A stretch of DNA of 64,000 bases, taken from assembly GCF_009189165.1 (NCBI RefSeq), contig NZ_CP045118.1, forward strand, positions 434,001-498,000, read 5' to 3'. Source of the stretch: Pseudomonas sp. SCB32 (GTDB taxonomy: Bacteria; Pseudomonadota; Gammaproteobacteria; Pseudomonadales; Pseudomonadaceae). Within the stretch, counting starts at the first letter, position 1, and each line of letters opens with the position of its first letter. Made by a program: the position numbers and the translations under genes. Of the stretch, positions 55,620-64,000 are shown piece after piece. The notes beneath the pieces are model-generated. The model was not told the origin of the DNA and searched no databases. It saw nothing but the letters and a program-made list of their open reading frames with translations.

Positions 55620-57839
55620 TCAGAACAGATCAATCGGGTCCACATCCAGCGACCAGCGCACCTGCCGGCCACTGGGCATGCCTTCGAGCACTTGCAGCCA
55701 GGGTGTGAGCAGGCGGTGCATCGGTGCGCGTGCGCTGCTCATCAGCAGCAGCTGGGCGCGGAAACGACCGGCGCGGCGCTCCATGGGAGCCGGCACCGGG
55801 CCAAGCAGTTCTACGTCGCTGCCCAGCCCAGCCTGCAGGCGTTCGGCCTCGGCGCAGGCTTCGTCGAGGAAGGCTTCGGCCTGCCCCGGCTTGTGCGCTT
55901 CGGCGCGCAGCAGCGCGAGGTGGGCGAAGGGCGGCAGGCCGGCGGCGCGGCGTTCGGCCAGGGCCTGGTCGGCGAAGGCGAAGTAACCCTGCTCGGTGAG
56001 CTGTACCAGCAGTGGGTGGTCGGCCAGGTGGGTCTGGATCAGCACGCGGCCGGGCTCCTCGGCCCGTCCGGCGCGGCCGGCGACCTGGACGATCTGCTGG
56101 GCCATGCGCTCGCTGGCGCGGAAGTCGGCGGAGAACAGCCCGCCGTCGGCATCGAGGATCGCCACCAGGGTGACGCGCGGAAAGTGGTGCCCCTTGGCGA
56201 GCATCTGGGTGCCCACCAGGATGCACGGCTCACCCTTGTTGATGGTGGCGAACAGGTCGCGCATGGCGTGCTTGCGCGAGGTGCTGTCGCGGTCGATGCG
56301 CAGCACCGGGTAGTCCGGGAAGAGGATGCGCAGGCGCTCCTCGGCGCGCTCGGTGCCGGCGCCGACCGGGCGCAGGTCGACCGTGCCGCATTTCGGGCAG
56401 TTGCGCGGCGGCCGTTCGCGGTGATCGCAGTGGTGGCAGCGCAGCTCGCCGCTGCCCTGGTGCACGGTCATCCGCGCGTCGCAGCGCGGGCACTGGCTGA
56501 TCCAGCCGCAGTCGTGGCACAGCAGGGTCGGGGCGAAGCCGCGGCGGTTCAGGTAGACCAGTACCTGCTGGCCAGCGGCCAGGGTTTCCTTGATCGAACG
56601 CTGCAGCGGCATGGAGATGCCCGAATCCAGCGGCAGGCTCTTCACGTCCAGGCGCTGGAACTTCGGCTGGTGCGCGCCGCCGGCGCGCTGGGTCAGGCGC
56701 AGCAGACCGTAGCGGCCGCTCTGGGCGTTGTGCAGGCTTTCCAGCGCGGGGGTGGCCGAGCCGAGCAGGATCGGCACGTTCTCCAGCCGCGCGCGCACCA
56801 TCGCCAGGTCGCGGGCGTGGTAGCGCAGGCCTTCCTGCTGTTTATAGGAAGCGTCGTGTTCCTCGTCGATGATGATCAGCCCCGGATTCATCAGCGGGGT
56901 GAACAGCGCCGAGCGGGTGCCGATGACGATGTCCGCCTCGCCGTCGCGGGCGGCCAGCCAGGCGTCGAGGCGCTCGCGGTCGGTCAGCGCCGAATGCAGC
57001 AGGGCGATGCGCGCGTTGAAGCGGCGCTCGAAGCGGGAGAGGGTCTGCGGGCCGAGGTTGATCTCGGGGATCAGCACCAGCGCCTGCTTGCCGGCCTCCA
57101 GGGTTTCGCGGATCAGCTGCAGGTAGACCTCGGTCTTGCCGCTGCCGGTGACGCCGGCCAGAAGGAAACTGTGGAAGCTGCCGAAGCCGGCGCGTACCGA
57201 CTCGAAGGCGGCGCGTTGCTCGGCGTTCAGCGGCAGTTCCGCCTGCGCCAGCCACGGGCCGTGGTGCGCCGGCACGCTGAGGGTGCGGACTTCCAATGAG
57301 ACCAGGCCTTTCTCCTGCAGCAGGTCGAGGCTGTCCTTGTTGATCTGCAACTGGCTGAGCAGGTCGTGGGCGACGCCATGGGGGTGCTGCTTGAGGATCT
57401 TCAGTGTCTCGCGCTGGCGTGGTGCGCGGGCCAGGCGCACGTCGTCCTCGCGGGCGCCGGGCTCGGCGTGCCAAAAGCGCTGCTGGCGTGCCTCGGCGGG
57501 GTCACCCTGGCGCAGCAGGTTCGGCAGCGCCCAGGAGAAGGTGTCGCCCAGGCTGTGCTGGTAGTACTGCGCGGTCCAGCGGCACAGCTCCAGCAGGTGA
57601 GCCGGCATCGGCGGCTCGCGGTCGAGCACGGCCAGGGCCGGGCGCAGCTTGTCCGCCGGGACCTCGGAGGTCTCGACCTTGTCCACCAGCACGCCGACCA
57701 TCTCGCGGCGGCCGAACGGCACGCGCAGCCGCACGCCCGGTTGCAGGCGCGATATGTCGACCCCGCGTGGCGGCAGGTAGTCGAACAGGCGGCGCAGCGG
57801 CGAGGGCAGGGCGAGGCGTAGAATGGAGGGTGAGGGCAC
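55620..57839 (-). CDS. priA: primosomal helicase PriA
   Basis: A 739-residue replication-restart helicase, the length I recall for PAO1 PriA. It has an N-terminal 3'-end-binding domain, Walker A LLAGVTGSGKTEVYLQ, the DEEH box in LIIIDEEHDASYKQQ, and a zinc region with paired cysteines (CHDCGWISQCPRCDARM, CHHCDHRERPPRNCPKC). The start is a GTG at 57839 giving VPSPSILRLALPSPLR. A longer frame upstream overlaps the divergent rpmE promoter and lacks homology. Confidence 0.95.
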   Translation of the reverse strand: MPSPSILRLALPSPLRRLFDYLPPRGVDISRLQPGVRLRVPFGRREMVGVLVDKVETSEVPADKLRPALAVLDREPPMPAHLLELCRWTAQYYQHSLGDTFSWALPNLLRQGDPAEARQQRFWHAEPGAREDDVRLARAPRQRETLKILKQHPHGVAHDLLSQLQINKDSLDLLQEKGLVSLEVRTLSVPAHHGPWLAQAELPLNAEQRAAFESVRAGFGSFHSFLLAGVTGSGKTEVYLQLIRETLEAGKQALVLIPEINLGPQTLSRFERRFNARIALLHSALTDRERLDAWLAARDGEADIVIGTRSALFTPLMNPGLIIIDEEHDASYKQQEGLRYHARDLAMVRARLENVPILLGSATPALESLHNAQSGRYGLLRLTQRAGGAHQPKFQRLDVKSLPLDSGISMPLQRSIKETLAAGQQVLVYLNRRGFAPTLLCHDCGWISQCPRCDARMTVHQGSGELRCHHCDHRERPPRNCPKCGTVDLRPVGAGTERAEERLRILFPDYPVLRIDRDSTSRKHAMRDLFATINKGEPCILVGTQMLAKGHHFPRVTLVAILDADGGLFSADFRASERMAQQIVQVAGRAGRAEEPGRVLIQTHLADHPLLVQLTEQGYFAFADQALAERRAAGLPPFAHLALLRAEAHKPGQAEAFLDEACAEAERLQAGLGSDVELLGPVPAPMERRAGRFRAQLLLMSSARAPMHRLLTPWLQVLEGMPSGRQVRWSLDVDPIDLF

Positions 57840-57901
57840 GCGGCGGATTCCGGAGCGGCGGGGAGCGGCGATCTTAGCACCCGGTGACCATCGGTCGAGG
57901 C

Positions 57902-57934
57902 TTGACTTGCGTGGAAAAACAGCTCTGGTATGAT
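57902..57934 (+). promoter_or_regulatory. predicted sigma-70 promoter of rpmE
   Basis: TATGAT at 57929-57934 is preceded by TGG, giving an extended -10 element. TTGCGT at 57907-57912 lies 16 bp upstream, and TTGACT at 57902 is a stronger -35 word but 21 bp away. The implied leader of about 110 nt before rpmE is long enough for regulation. Confidence 0.55.
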
Positions 57935-58049
57935 CCACGCCCTTAATTTGTGCGGTGCCCGGTAAAGATCCCGCCTGCGGTCCTTGAAGACCGTGGCTCG
58001 GCTTCTGACAGAGACTGGGTGGCGGCACACCAACCAGAGAGAAGACATC

Positions 58050-58265
58050 ATGAAACCGGAAATCCATCCCGCTTACGAAGAAATCGAAGCTACCTGCAGC
58101 TGCGGCAACGTGATCAAAACCCGTTCGACCCTGTGCAAGAGCATCCACCTGGACGTCTGCTCCGAGTGCCACCCGTTCTACACCGGTAAGCAGAAAGTCG
58201 TCGACACCGGCGGCCGTATCGATCGCTTCAACCAGCGTTTCGCCATGTTCGGTGGCAAGAAGTAA
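58050..58265 (+). CDS. rpmE: 50S ribosomal protein L31, zinc-binding form
   Basis: A 71-residue L31 with all four zinc-ligand cysteines (Cys16, Cys18, Cys37, Cys40) in TCSCGN and DVCSECHPF. This is the zinc-dependent form, usually replaced by a cysteine-free paralogue under zinc starvation. That paralogue is not in this window. It has its own promoter, and its terminator lies within the next gene. Confidence 0.97.
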   Translation: MKPEIHPAYEEIEATCSCGNVIKTRSTLCKSIHLDVCSECHPFYTGKQKVVDTGGRIDRFNQRFAMFGGKK

Positions 58266-58290
58266 GATCGATTTCCGGGAAAGGCCCTCG

Positions 58291-59094
58291 ATGGTTTTTC
58301 ACGGTATCTCGAAAAAGGCGTCCCTTGTGGGCGCCTTTTTTATGGCCGTCTGTTTTGTGGCGGATGTGGCTGCCGCTGCCTGCCCTAAGCCTGAGTCGCC
58401 TGAAACGGTGCGCGTGGCGCGGGTCGTGGACGGCGACACCTTGAAGCTCGCCGATGGTCGCAGCGTGCGTCTGATCGGCGTGAACGCCCCGGAGCTGGCA
58501 CATCGCGGCCGTCCGGAAGAGCCCTTCGCCGTCGCTGCGCAGCGACGGTTGCAGGCGCTGGTGGCGACCAATGACGGCGAGCTCGGCCTGGTCATCGGCC
58601 GCCAGGGCAAGGACAAGTACGGCCGCACCCTGGCCCATGCCTATGATTCGCGCGGCAACAACCTCGAATCCCGCCTGCTTGCCGAAGGCCTGGGCTACCT
58701 TGTAGCTATTGCCCCGAACACCGATCTCACCGCCTGCCAGCAGTCCGCCGAGCGCGAGGCGCGCATTGCCGGGTTGGGATTGTGGAAGCGTGCGCCGGTT
58801 CAAACCGCGAAACAGCTTCAGGAAAGTGGCTTTGCCGTGGTTCGCGGGCGCGTCGAACAGGTGCAACGTAACGGCGGAGGCCTGTGGATCGATCTCGATG
58901 GCCCGCTGGTGCTGCGCATCGATCCGCGACTGCTGAAGAACTTCAATGATGTAACCCTGCGTGACCTGCGCGGTCGACAGGTGGAGGCGCGAGGCTGGGT
59001 GATCGACCGGGCCGAGCGCGACGCAATTAAACCCGGACAGGCACGCTGGATGCTGCCTTTGACCGATCCGGCGATGATGGAGGTATTGCCATGA
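58291..59094 (+). CDS. secreted thermonuclease (SNase-like) family protein
   Basis: A 267-residue protein. A signal peptide, MVFHGISKKASLVGAFFMAV through ADVAAA, precedes a staphylococcal-nuclease-like domain: RVARVVDGDTLKLADGRSVR, LIGVNAPELAH and KDKYGRTLAHAYDSRG. These hold the acidic metal ligands and Arg residues expected of the active site. About 80 C-terminal residues form an extra domain of unknown function. The ATG at 58291 has GGGAAAGG upstream, and the alternative ATG at 58342 would cut the signal. It overlaps the next gene by ATGA. Confidence 0.87.
   Translation: MVFHGISKKASLVGAFFMAVCFVADVAAAACPKPESPETVRVARVVDGDTLKLADGRSVRLIGVNAPELAHRGRPEEPFAVAAQRRLQALVATNDGELGLVIGRQGKDKYGRTLAHAYDSRGNNLESRLLAEGLGYLVAIAPNTDLTACQQSAEREARIAGLGLWKRAPVQTAKQLQESGFAVVRGRVEQVQRNGGGLWIDLDGPLVLRIDPRLLKNFNDVTLRDLRGRQVEARGWVIDRAERDAIKPGQARWMLPLTDPAMMEVLP
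58312..58341 (+). terminator. rpmE terminator inside the nuclease signal-peptide codons
   Basis: AAAAAGGCG-T-CCC and GGG-CGCCTTTTT pair around a TTGT loop, followed by further T. This is a textbook intrinsic terminator 47 nt after the rpmE stop. It also encodes residues KKASLVGAFF of the downstream nuclease. Confidence 0.85.
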
Positions 59095-60542
59095 GCTTAC
59101 GCTCGTTCGGAATTCTGGCCCTGCTGGCGTTGATCAGCGTCCTGGCCGGCTGCGCGGTCAACCCGGCCACCGGCAAGACTGACTTCGTGACGATGAGCGA
59201 GCAGGAAGAGCTAAGTCTGGGGCAGAAGTACAGCCAGGAGATCCTCAAGCAGTACCCGCGCTACGAGGACGAGAAGCTGCAGGCATACGTGCAGCAGGTC
59301 GGCGAACGGGTCGCCCGTGCCGGCGACCGGCCCAACCTGCAATACCATTTCACTGTCATCGATACCCCGGACATCAACGCCTTTGCCTTGCCCGGCGGCT
59401 ACATCTACATCCATCGCGGCCTGATGGCCTACCTGGGCTCTGAAGCGGAGCTGGCTGCCGTGCTCGGCCACGAAGTCGGCCATGTCACCGCCCGCCACAG
59501 CGTGCGCCAACAGAGCCAGTCCAGCGCCTGGAACGTCCTCGGCCAGGCCGTGGCCATCGGCACCGGCGTCGGCGCCGCGGCTGACCTCACCAACGTACTC
59601 GGCACCGCCTTCGTGCGGGGTTACGGCCGCGATATGGAGCTGGAGGCCGATGGCTTGGGCGCCAAGTACCTGGCCCGCGCTGGCTACGACCCCACCGCGA
59701 TGATCCAGGTGGTGCGGGTGCTGAAGAACCAGGAAGACTTCGCCCGTGACGAAGCCGCGCGCAAGGGGCAGGCGGTCCAGCCGGTGGGCTACCACGGCCT
59801 GTTCGATACCCACCCCGACAACGACGAGCGCCTCAAACAGGTGATCGGCCCGGCCCAGGCGCTGGCCGCCGGCGGCCAGCTCGAGGTCGACGTCGAGCGT
59901 TACCTGAAGGCCATCGACGGCATGCCGTTCGGCGACTCGGCCTCCAGCGGCGTCCGTCGTGGGCAGAGCTTCTACCATTCGGAGCTGGACTTCACCCTGA
60001 CCTACCCGACGGGCTGGAGCATCCTCAACCAGCCGACCGCCCTGGTGGGCTTCACCGCCGACCAGCAGGCCTACATCGGCATGAAGCTGGTGCAGCGTGA
60101 TGGCCAGCTGACGCCGGCGGAGTTCCTGCGCAAGGGAACCGGCGGCCGCCTGGCGGGCGAGGAGAGCTTCCAGCAGGCCGGTCTGGACGTCGCTACCGGC
60201 GTAGTGCCCGGTTCGCCCGCGCGTCGCGTCGCGGTGATCTACCAGAAGGACCGCGCCTACCTGTTCGTGGGTGCGGTGAAAGGCCGCGCCTCCCTGGAGA
60301 GCGTGGATGACCAGTTCATGCAGGTGATCCGCAGCTTCCGGCCGATGCGTGCGGACGAGAAGAAGCTTGCGCAACCGCGCCGGATCGCCGTCGTTCAGGT
60401 CAAATCCGGGCAGACTGTCGAGGAGTTTGCGAAAGCGGGTCCGGGCCTGGAATCTGACTCGATAAGTCGTATACGTTTATTGAATGACTTGTATCCAATC
60501 GGTCAGCCAAAACCTGGCGATTGGCTGAAGGTCGTACGCTAG
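59091..60542 (+). CDS. M48-family metalloprotease lipoprotein
   Basis: A 483-residue lipoprotein (MSLRSFGILALLAL to LAGCAVNP, lipid Cys21). The zinc protease motif HEVGH lies in LAAVLGHEVGHVTARHS and the third ligand in MELEADGLGAKYLARAGYDP. A middle domain follows. The last 55 residues (VVQVKSGQTVEEFAKAG to KPGDWLKVVR) resemble a LysM module, suggesting peptidoglycan binding. It probably acts in periplasmic quality control like BepA or LoiP. Its ATG overlaps the nuclease stop (ATGA). Confidence 0.9.
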   Translation: MSLRSFGILALLALISVLAGCAVNPATGKTDFVTMSEQEELSLGQKYSQEILKQYPRYEDEKLQAYVQQVGERVARAGDRPNLQYHFTVIDTPDINAFALPGGYIYIHRGLMAYLGSEAELAAVLGHEVGHVTARHSVRQQSQSSAWNVLGQAVAIGTGVGAAADLTNVLGTAFVRGYGRDMELEADGLGAKYLARAGYDPTAMIQVVRVLKNQEDFARDEAARKGQAVQPVGYHGLFDTHPDNDERLKQVIGPAQALAAGGQLEVDVERYLKAIDGMPFGDSASSGVRRGQSFYHSELDFTLTYPTGWSILNQPTALVGFTADQQAYIGMKLVQRDGQLTPAEFLRKGTGGRLAGEESFQQAGLDVATGVVPGSPARRVAVIYQKDRAYLFVGAVKGRASLESVDDQFMQVIRSFRPMRADEKKLAQPRRIAVVQVKSGQTVEEFAKAGPGLESDSISRIRLLNDLYPIGQPKPGDWLKVVR

Positions 60543-60645
60543 AGGTCTTGACAGCAGGGGCTTGGGCTACCTTGGCAGGTGCGGGCTTTCTGCGTATGCT
60601 CGGACCCCCGTCTGTCCAACAAGTAACAAAAGCGGAAGTGCCCAA

Positions 60646-61914
60646 ATGTCTGATCTGAAGACCGCTGCCCTCGAATATCACGCCCAACCCCGCCCCGGTA
60701 AACTGAGCGTCGAGCTGACCAAGCCGACCTCCACCGCCCGCGACCTGTCGCTGGCGTACAGCCCGGGTGTTGCAGAGCCGGTCCGCGAAATCGCGCGCGA
60801 TCCGGAACTGGCCTTCAAGTACACCGGCAAGGGCAACCTGGTCGCAGTCATTTCCGACGGCACCGCCATCCTCGGTCTGGGGAACCTCGGCCCGCTGGCC
60901 TCCAAGCCGGTCATGGAAGGCAAAGGCGTGCTGTTCAAGCGCTTCGCCGGTGTCGACGTGTTCGACATCGAAGTCGACGCCGAAAGCCCGCAGGCCTTCA
61001 TCGATACCGTCAAGCGCATCTCCATCACCTTCGGCGGCATCAACCTGGAAGACATCAAGGCGCCCGAGTGCTTCGAGATCGAGCGCGCGCTGATCGAACA
61101 GTGCGACATCCCGGTGTTCCACGATGACCAGCACGGCACCGCCATCGTGACCGCCGCCGGCATGCTCAACGCCCTGGAAATTGCCGGCAAGAAGCTGGAG
61201 TCCGCGAAGATCGTCTGCCTGGGCGCCGGCGCTGCCGCCATCTCCTGCATGAAGCTGCTGGTGAGCATGGGCGCCAAGGTCGAGAACATCTACATGATCG
61301 ACCGCCAGGGCGTGATCCACGCTGGCCGCAACGACCTGAACCAGTACAAGGCCGTATTCGCCACCGAGACCGACAAGCGCACCCTGTCCGACGCCCTGCA
61401 AGGCGCTGACGTGTTCGTCGGCCTGTCCGGCGCCAACCTGCTGAGCGCGGAAGACCTCGCTCGCATGGCACCGAACCCGATCGTCTTCGCCTGCTCCAAC
61501 CCGGACCCGGAAATCAAGCCGGAACTGGCTCACGCCACCCGCAATGACGTGATCATGGCCACCGGCCGTTCGGACTACCCGAACCAGGTGAACAACGTAC
61601 TGGGCTTCCCCTTCATCTTCCGCGGTGCCCTGGACGTACGCGCCACCCGTATCAACGAAGAGATGAAGATCGCCGCCGCCCTGGCCCTGCGTGACCTGGC
61701 CAAGCAGCCGGTACCCAAGGACGTGTGCGATGCCTATGGCGTGAGCTCCCTGGAGTTCGGCCGCGAGTACATCATTCCGAAGCCGATGGACAAGCGCCTG
61801 ATCACCGTCGTCTCCGACGCCGTGGCCAAGGCCGCCATCGAGACCGGTGTTGCCACTCTGCCGTATCCGAAGCACTACCCGCTGAAGTCCGTCGACGACG
61901 TCTTCAACGGCTGA
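60646..61914 (+). CDS. maeB: malic enzyme
   Basis: A 422-residue malic enzyme that decarboxylates malate to pyruvate. Visible parts are [16 protein letters not shown], the catalytic Lys and Tyr region [20 protein letters not shown], the metal site [18 protein letters not shown] and the nucleotide loop [17 protein letters not shown]. It lacks the C-terminal phosphotransacetylase-like domain of E. coli MaeB, so it is the short type. NADP use is likely but not proven here. The ATG at 60646 gives the standard start. Confidence 0.93.
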   Translation: MSDLKTAALEYHAQPRPGKLSVELTKPTSTARDLSLAYSPGVAEPVREIARDPELAFKYTGKGNLVAVISDGTAILGLGNLGPLASKPVMEGKGVLFKRFAGVDVFDIEVDAESPQAFIDTVKRISITFGGINLEDIKAPECFEIERALIEQCDIPVFHDDQHGTAIVTAAGMLNALEIAGKKLESAKIVCLGAGAAAISCMKLLVSMGAKVENIYMIDRQGVIHAGRNDLNQYKAVFATETDKRTLSDALQGADVFVGLSGANLLSAEDLARMAPNPIVFACSNPDPEIKPELAHATRNDVIMATGRSDYPNQVNNVLGFPFIFRGALDVRATRINEEMKIAAALALRDLAKQPVPKDVCDAYGVSSLEFGREYIIPKPMDKRLITVVSDAVAKAAIETGVATLPYPKHYPLKSVDDVFNG

Positions 61915-61932
61915 TTCGCATAGGCTCACGAG

Positions 61933-61959
61933 AAACCCCGCTTCGGCGGGGTTTTTCGT
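61933..61959 (+). terminator. intrinsic terminator of the malic enzyme gene
   Basis: A perfect 9-bp stem, AAACCCCGC and GCGGGGTTT, with a TTCG tetraloop and a following TTCGTTT lies 18 nt after the stop. Confidence 0.94.
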
Positions 61960-62054
61960 TTCTGGCGGGAGGCCTGGTCCAGAGGGCTATGCTTAGAAGA
62001 GGGCGTCGCCCATTCATCCGCCGCGACGCCCGCCGGCTATGGCCAGGAGGCGCC

Positions 62055-63398
62055 ATGCTGAGGCTGCTCCGTCGACTCGCCTGTTTCCTGCTGCTTGGCG
62101 CAGGCGGAGCGCTGGCGTCCCCGACGGCAGTGGTGCTCGACCTGGACGGCGCCATCGGCCCGGCCAGCGCCGACTATGTGGTGCGCGGCATCAGTCGCGC
62201 TGCCGATGAGGGCGCGGCGCTGGTGGTGCTGCGCATGGACACCCCCGGCGGGCTGGACAGCGCGATGCGCAGCATCGTCAAGGCGATCCTGGTCAGCCCG
62301 GTGCCGGTGGCGGGCTACGTCGCCCCTGGCGGTGCGCGGGCCGCCAGTGCCGGGACCTACATTCTCTACGCCTGCCACATTGCGGCGATGGCGCCGGGCA
62401 CCAACCTGGGGGCGGCAACGCCGATCCAGATCGGCATGCCCAATCCCGACCGCTCGCCGGACAAGTCCGGCGACAAGCCCGATAGCAACGCCAGCACCCT
62501 CGAACGCAAGCAGATCAATGATGCATCGGCCTACATCCGGGGCCTGGCGCAGTTGCGCGGGCGCAACGCGGACTGGGCCGAACGCGCGGTGCGCGAGGCG
62601 GTCAGCCTGTCGGCGGATGAGGCGCTGAAGCAGAAAGTGGTGGATGTGGTGGCGCCGGACGTGCCGATGCTGCTGGCGATGATCGACGGCCGCAGCGTCA
62701 GCGTCGACGGCCGCGACCTGCGCCTGCAGGTGGCCGGCGCGGCGCTGGTGGAGCGTCAGGCTGACTGGCGGACCAGGCTGCTGGCGGTGATTACCGATCC
62801 CAGCGTGGCGCTGATCCTGATGATGATCGGCATCTATGGGCTGATCTTCGAGTTCGCCAACCCCGGCATGACCCTGCCCGGCGTGCTGGGCGCGATCTGC
62901 CTGCTGCTGGGGCTGTACGCGTTGCAGATGCTGCCGGTGAGTTATGCCGGCGCAGCGCTGATCCTGCTCGGCCTGGCCTTCATGGTTGCCGAGGCCTTCA
63001 TGCCCAGCTTCGGCGCCCTTGGCTTGGGCGGCATTGCCGCCTTTGTGGTCGGCGCGCTGATCCTGGTCGACACTGATGCACCGGGGTTCGGCATTCCCCT
63101 GGCGCTGGTGATCGCCCTGGCGACCGTCAGTGCCCTGTTCATCGCCGGTGTACTCGGGGTCGCGCTCAAGGCCCGGCGTCGCGCCGTGGTCAGTGGTCCG
63201 GCGGGCTTGGTGGGCAGCCTGGCGACCATCCAGTGGGTGGCCGACGACGATCCCTGCGCCGGCTGGGTGCTGCTGCAGGGCGAGCAGTGGCAGGTTCACG
63301 CCAGCCGACCGCTGCACAACGGCCAGCGGGTACGGGTGATGGCGCGTAACGGCCTGAGCCTGGAAGTGGCGGCCAACGACGATTCAGGAGGTGTGTAA
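62055..63398 (+). CDS. NfeD-family membrane serine protease
   Basis: A 447-residue protein. A signal peptide precedes a ClpP-class protease domain: [20 protein letters not shown], then [16 protein letters not shown] with the catalytic Ser, followed by the region holding the Lys ([15 protein letters not shown]). Four or five membrane segments (about residues 250-370) and a C-terminal OB-fold NfeD domain complete it. The family cleaves stomatin-like proteins. A stomatin homologue follows with a 1-nt overlap. AGGAGG lies six bases before the chosen ATG. Confidence 0.92.
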   Translation: MLRLLRRLACFLLLGAGGALASPTAVVLDLDGAIGPASADYVVRGISRAADEGAALVVLRMDTPGGLDSAMRSIVKAILVSPVPVAGYVAPGGARAASAGTYILYACHIAAMAPGTNLGAATPIQIGMPNPDRSPDKSGDKPDSNASTLERKQINDASAYIRGLAQLRGRNADWAERAVREAVSLSADEALKQKVVDVVAPDVPMLLAMIDGRSVSVDGRDLRLQVAGAALVERQADWRTRLLAVITDPSVALILMMIGIYGLIFEFANPGMTLPGVLGAICLLLGLYALQMLPVSYAGAALILLGLAFMVAEAFMPSFGALGLGGIAAFVVGALILVDTDAPGFGIPLALVIALATVSALFIAGVLGVALKARRRAVVSGPAGLVGSLATIQWVADDDPCAGWVLLQGEQWQVHASRPLHNGQRVRVMARNGLSLEVAANDDSGGV

Positions 63399-64000
63399 TG
63401 GGCTTTCCCTTCGGGCTCTTGGTGGCGCTGATCCTGCTGCTGTTCCTGGTGCTCAGTGCGCTGCGGATCCTGCGCGAATACGAGCGCGGGGTGGTATTCC
63501 AGCTGGGTCGTTTCTGGAAGGTGAAAGGGCCGGGGCTGGTGCTGGTGATCCCGGTGGTGCAGCAGATGGTCCGGGTCGACCTGCGCACGGTGGTGCTCGA
63601 CGTGCCGCCGCAGGACGTGATCTCCCGCGACAACGTCTCGGTGAAGGTCAATGCCGTGGTGTACTTCCGCGTGCTCGATCCGCAGAAGGCGATCATCCAG
63701 GTGGAGAACTTCCTCGCCGCTACCAGCCAGCTGGCGCAGACCACCCTGCGCGCGGTGCTGGGCAAGCACGAGCTGGACGAGATGCTGGCCGAGCGCGAGC
63801 GGCTCAACATGGATATCCAGAAGGTCCTCGACGCGCAGACCGACGCCTGGGGCATCAAGGTCGCCAACGTCGAGATCAAGCACGTCGACCTCAACGAATC
63901 GATGATCCGCGCCATTGCACGCCAAGCCGAAGCGGAGCGCGAACGGCGGGCCAAGGTCATCCACGCCGAGGGCGAGCTGCAGGCGTCCGAGAAACTGATG
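63398..64000 (+). CDS. slipin / stomatin-like SPFH protein (truncated by window end)
   Basis: The first 201 codons of a slipin are present and the frame is open at the edge. An N-terminal membrane hairpin ([20 protein letters not shown]) is followed by the SPFH domain: [40 protein letters not shown], and [20 protein letters not shown] at the coiled-coil start. Slipins form membrane scaffolds and pair with NfeD. The ATG overlaps the nfeD stop (TAATG). Full length would be about 250-270 residues. Confidence 0.93.
   Translation, partial: MGFPFGLLVALILLLFLVLSALRILREYERGVVFQLGRFWKVKGPGLVLVIPVVQQMVRVDLRTVVLDVPPQDVISRDNVSVKVNAVVYFRVLDPQKAIIQVENFLAATSQLAQTTLRAVLGKHELDEMLAERERLNMDIQKVLDAQTDAWGIKVANVEIKHVDLNESMIRAIARQAEAERERRAKVIHAEGELQASEKLM

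Noticed and set aside
57840..58172. Longer PriA reading frame extending 111 codons upstream
   Set aside because: The extra part lacks homology and covers the divergent rpmE promoter and leader. The GTG at 57839 gives the exact length expected.
58252..58290. Earlier in-frame start for the nuclease inside rpmE
   Set aside because: It would bury the signal peptide behind 13 extra charged residues and overlaps rpmE. The ATG at 58291 has a better ribosome site.

Overview
The window looks like chromosomal DNA of a Pseudomonas species from the broad P. aeruginosa lineage, though not P. aeruginosa itself. It is GC-rich throughout. Gene content and order match two PAO1 blocks that I recall: PA0404-PA0427 (ruvX to oprM) and PA5073-PA5046 (UPF0158 gene to malic enzyme). 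It also has a full medium-chain-length polyhydroxyalkanoate (PHA) cluster and Pseudomonas-type REP repeats. I see no rRNA, tRNA, CRISPR array, prophage or insertion sequence. Species placement is inference.

Layout, left block (1-31.3 kb). ruvX, algH, tonB and gshB lie on the minus strand. The complete Pil-Chp chemosensory operon follows on the plus strand (pilG, pilH, pilI, pilJ, pilK, chpA, chpB, chpC, chpD, chpE). It signals to type IV pili and to cAMP control. chpA alone covers 8.4 kb and carries an unusually long acidic linker with four tandem repeats. Next come rsmE and bioA (minus), an exported FAD amine oxidase, a cytochrome b561 and a YceI protein (plus). The block ends with mexR, divergent from the mexA-mexB-oprM drug efflux operon, with two clear MexR-type operator palindromes between them.

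Right block (31.4-64 kb). On the minus strand are a UPF0158 gene, two methyl-accepting chemotaxis receptors, and a long tightly spaced set running ubiE, ubiJ, ubiB, hisI, hisE, tatA, tatB, tatC and a second rsmE-like gene. The PHA region has a granule protein and phasins phaI and phaF on plus, and phaC1, phaZ, phaC2 and phaD on minus. Housekeeping genes follow: a DUF971 gene, hslV-hslU, argS with a SPOR-domain gene, and priA (minus). rpmE, a secreted nuclease, an M48 lipoprotein, a malic enzyme, an NfeD protease and a truncated slipin are on plus.

Most notable signals. (1) Two copies of a roughly 130-bp nested inverted-repeat element occur, one beside mexR and one between hslV and hslU. Their stem sequences differ but stay complementary, while their unpaired segments are conserved, which points to a structure under selection. 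(2) The rpmE terminator is built from the codons of the downstream nuclease signal peptide. (3) PhaZ has an N-terminal extension of about 50 residues fixed by a 4-nt overlap with phaC1. (4) Two blocks that are far apart in PAO1 are joined at about 31.3 kb, at a terminator and a REP that supplies a stop codon. I found no clearly new multi-gene system. The best candidate for something undescribed is the structured repeat element.
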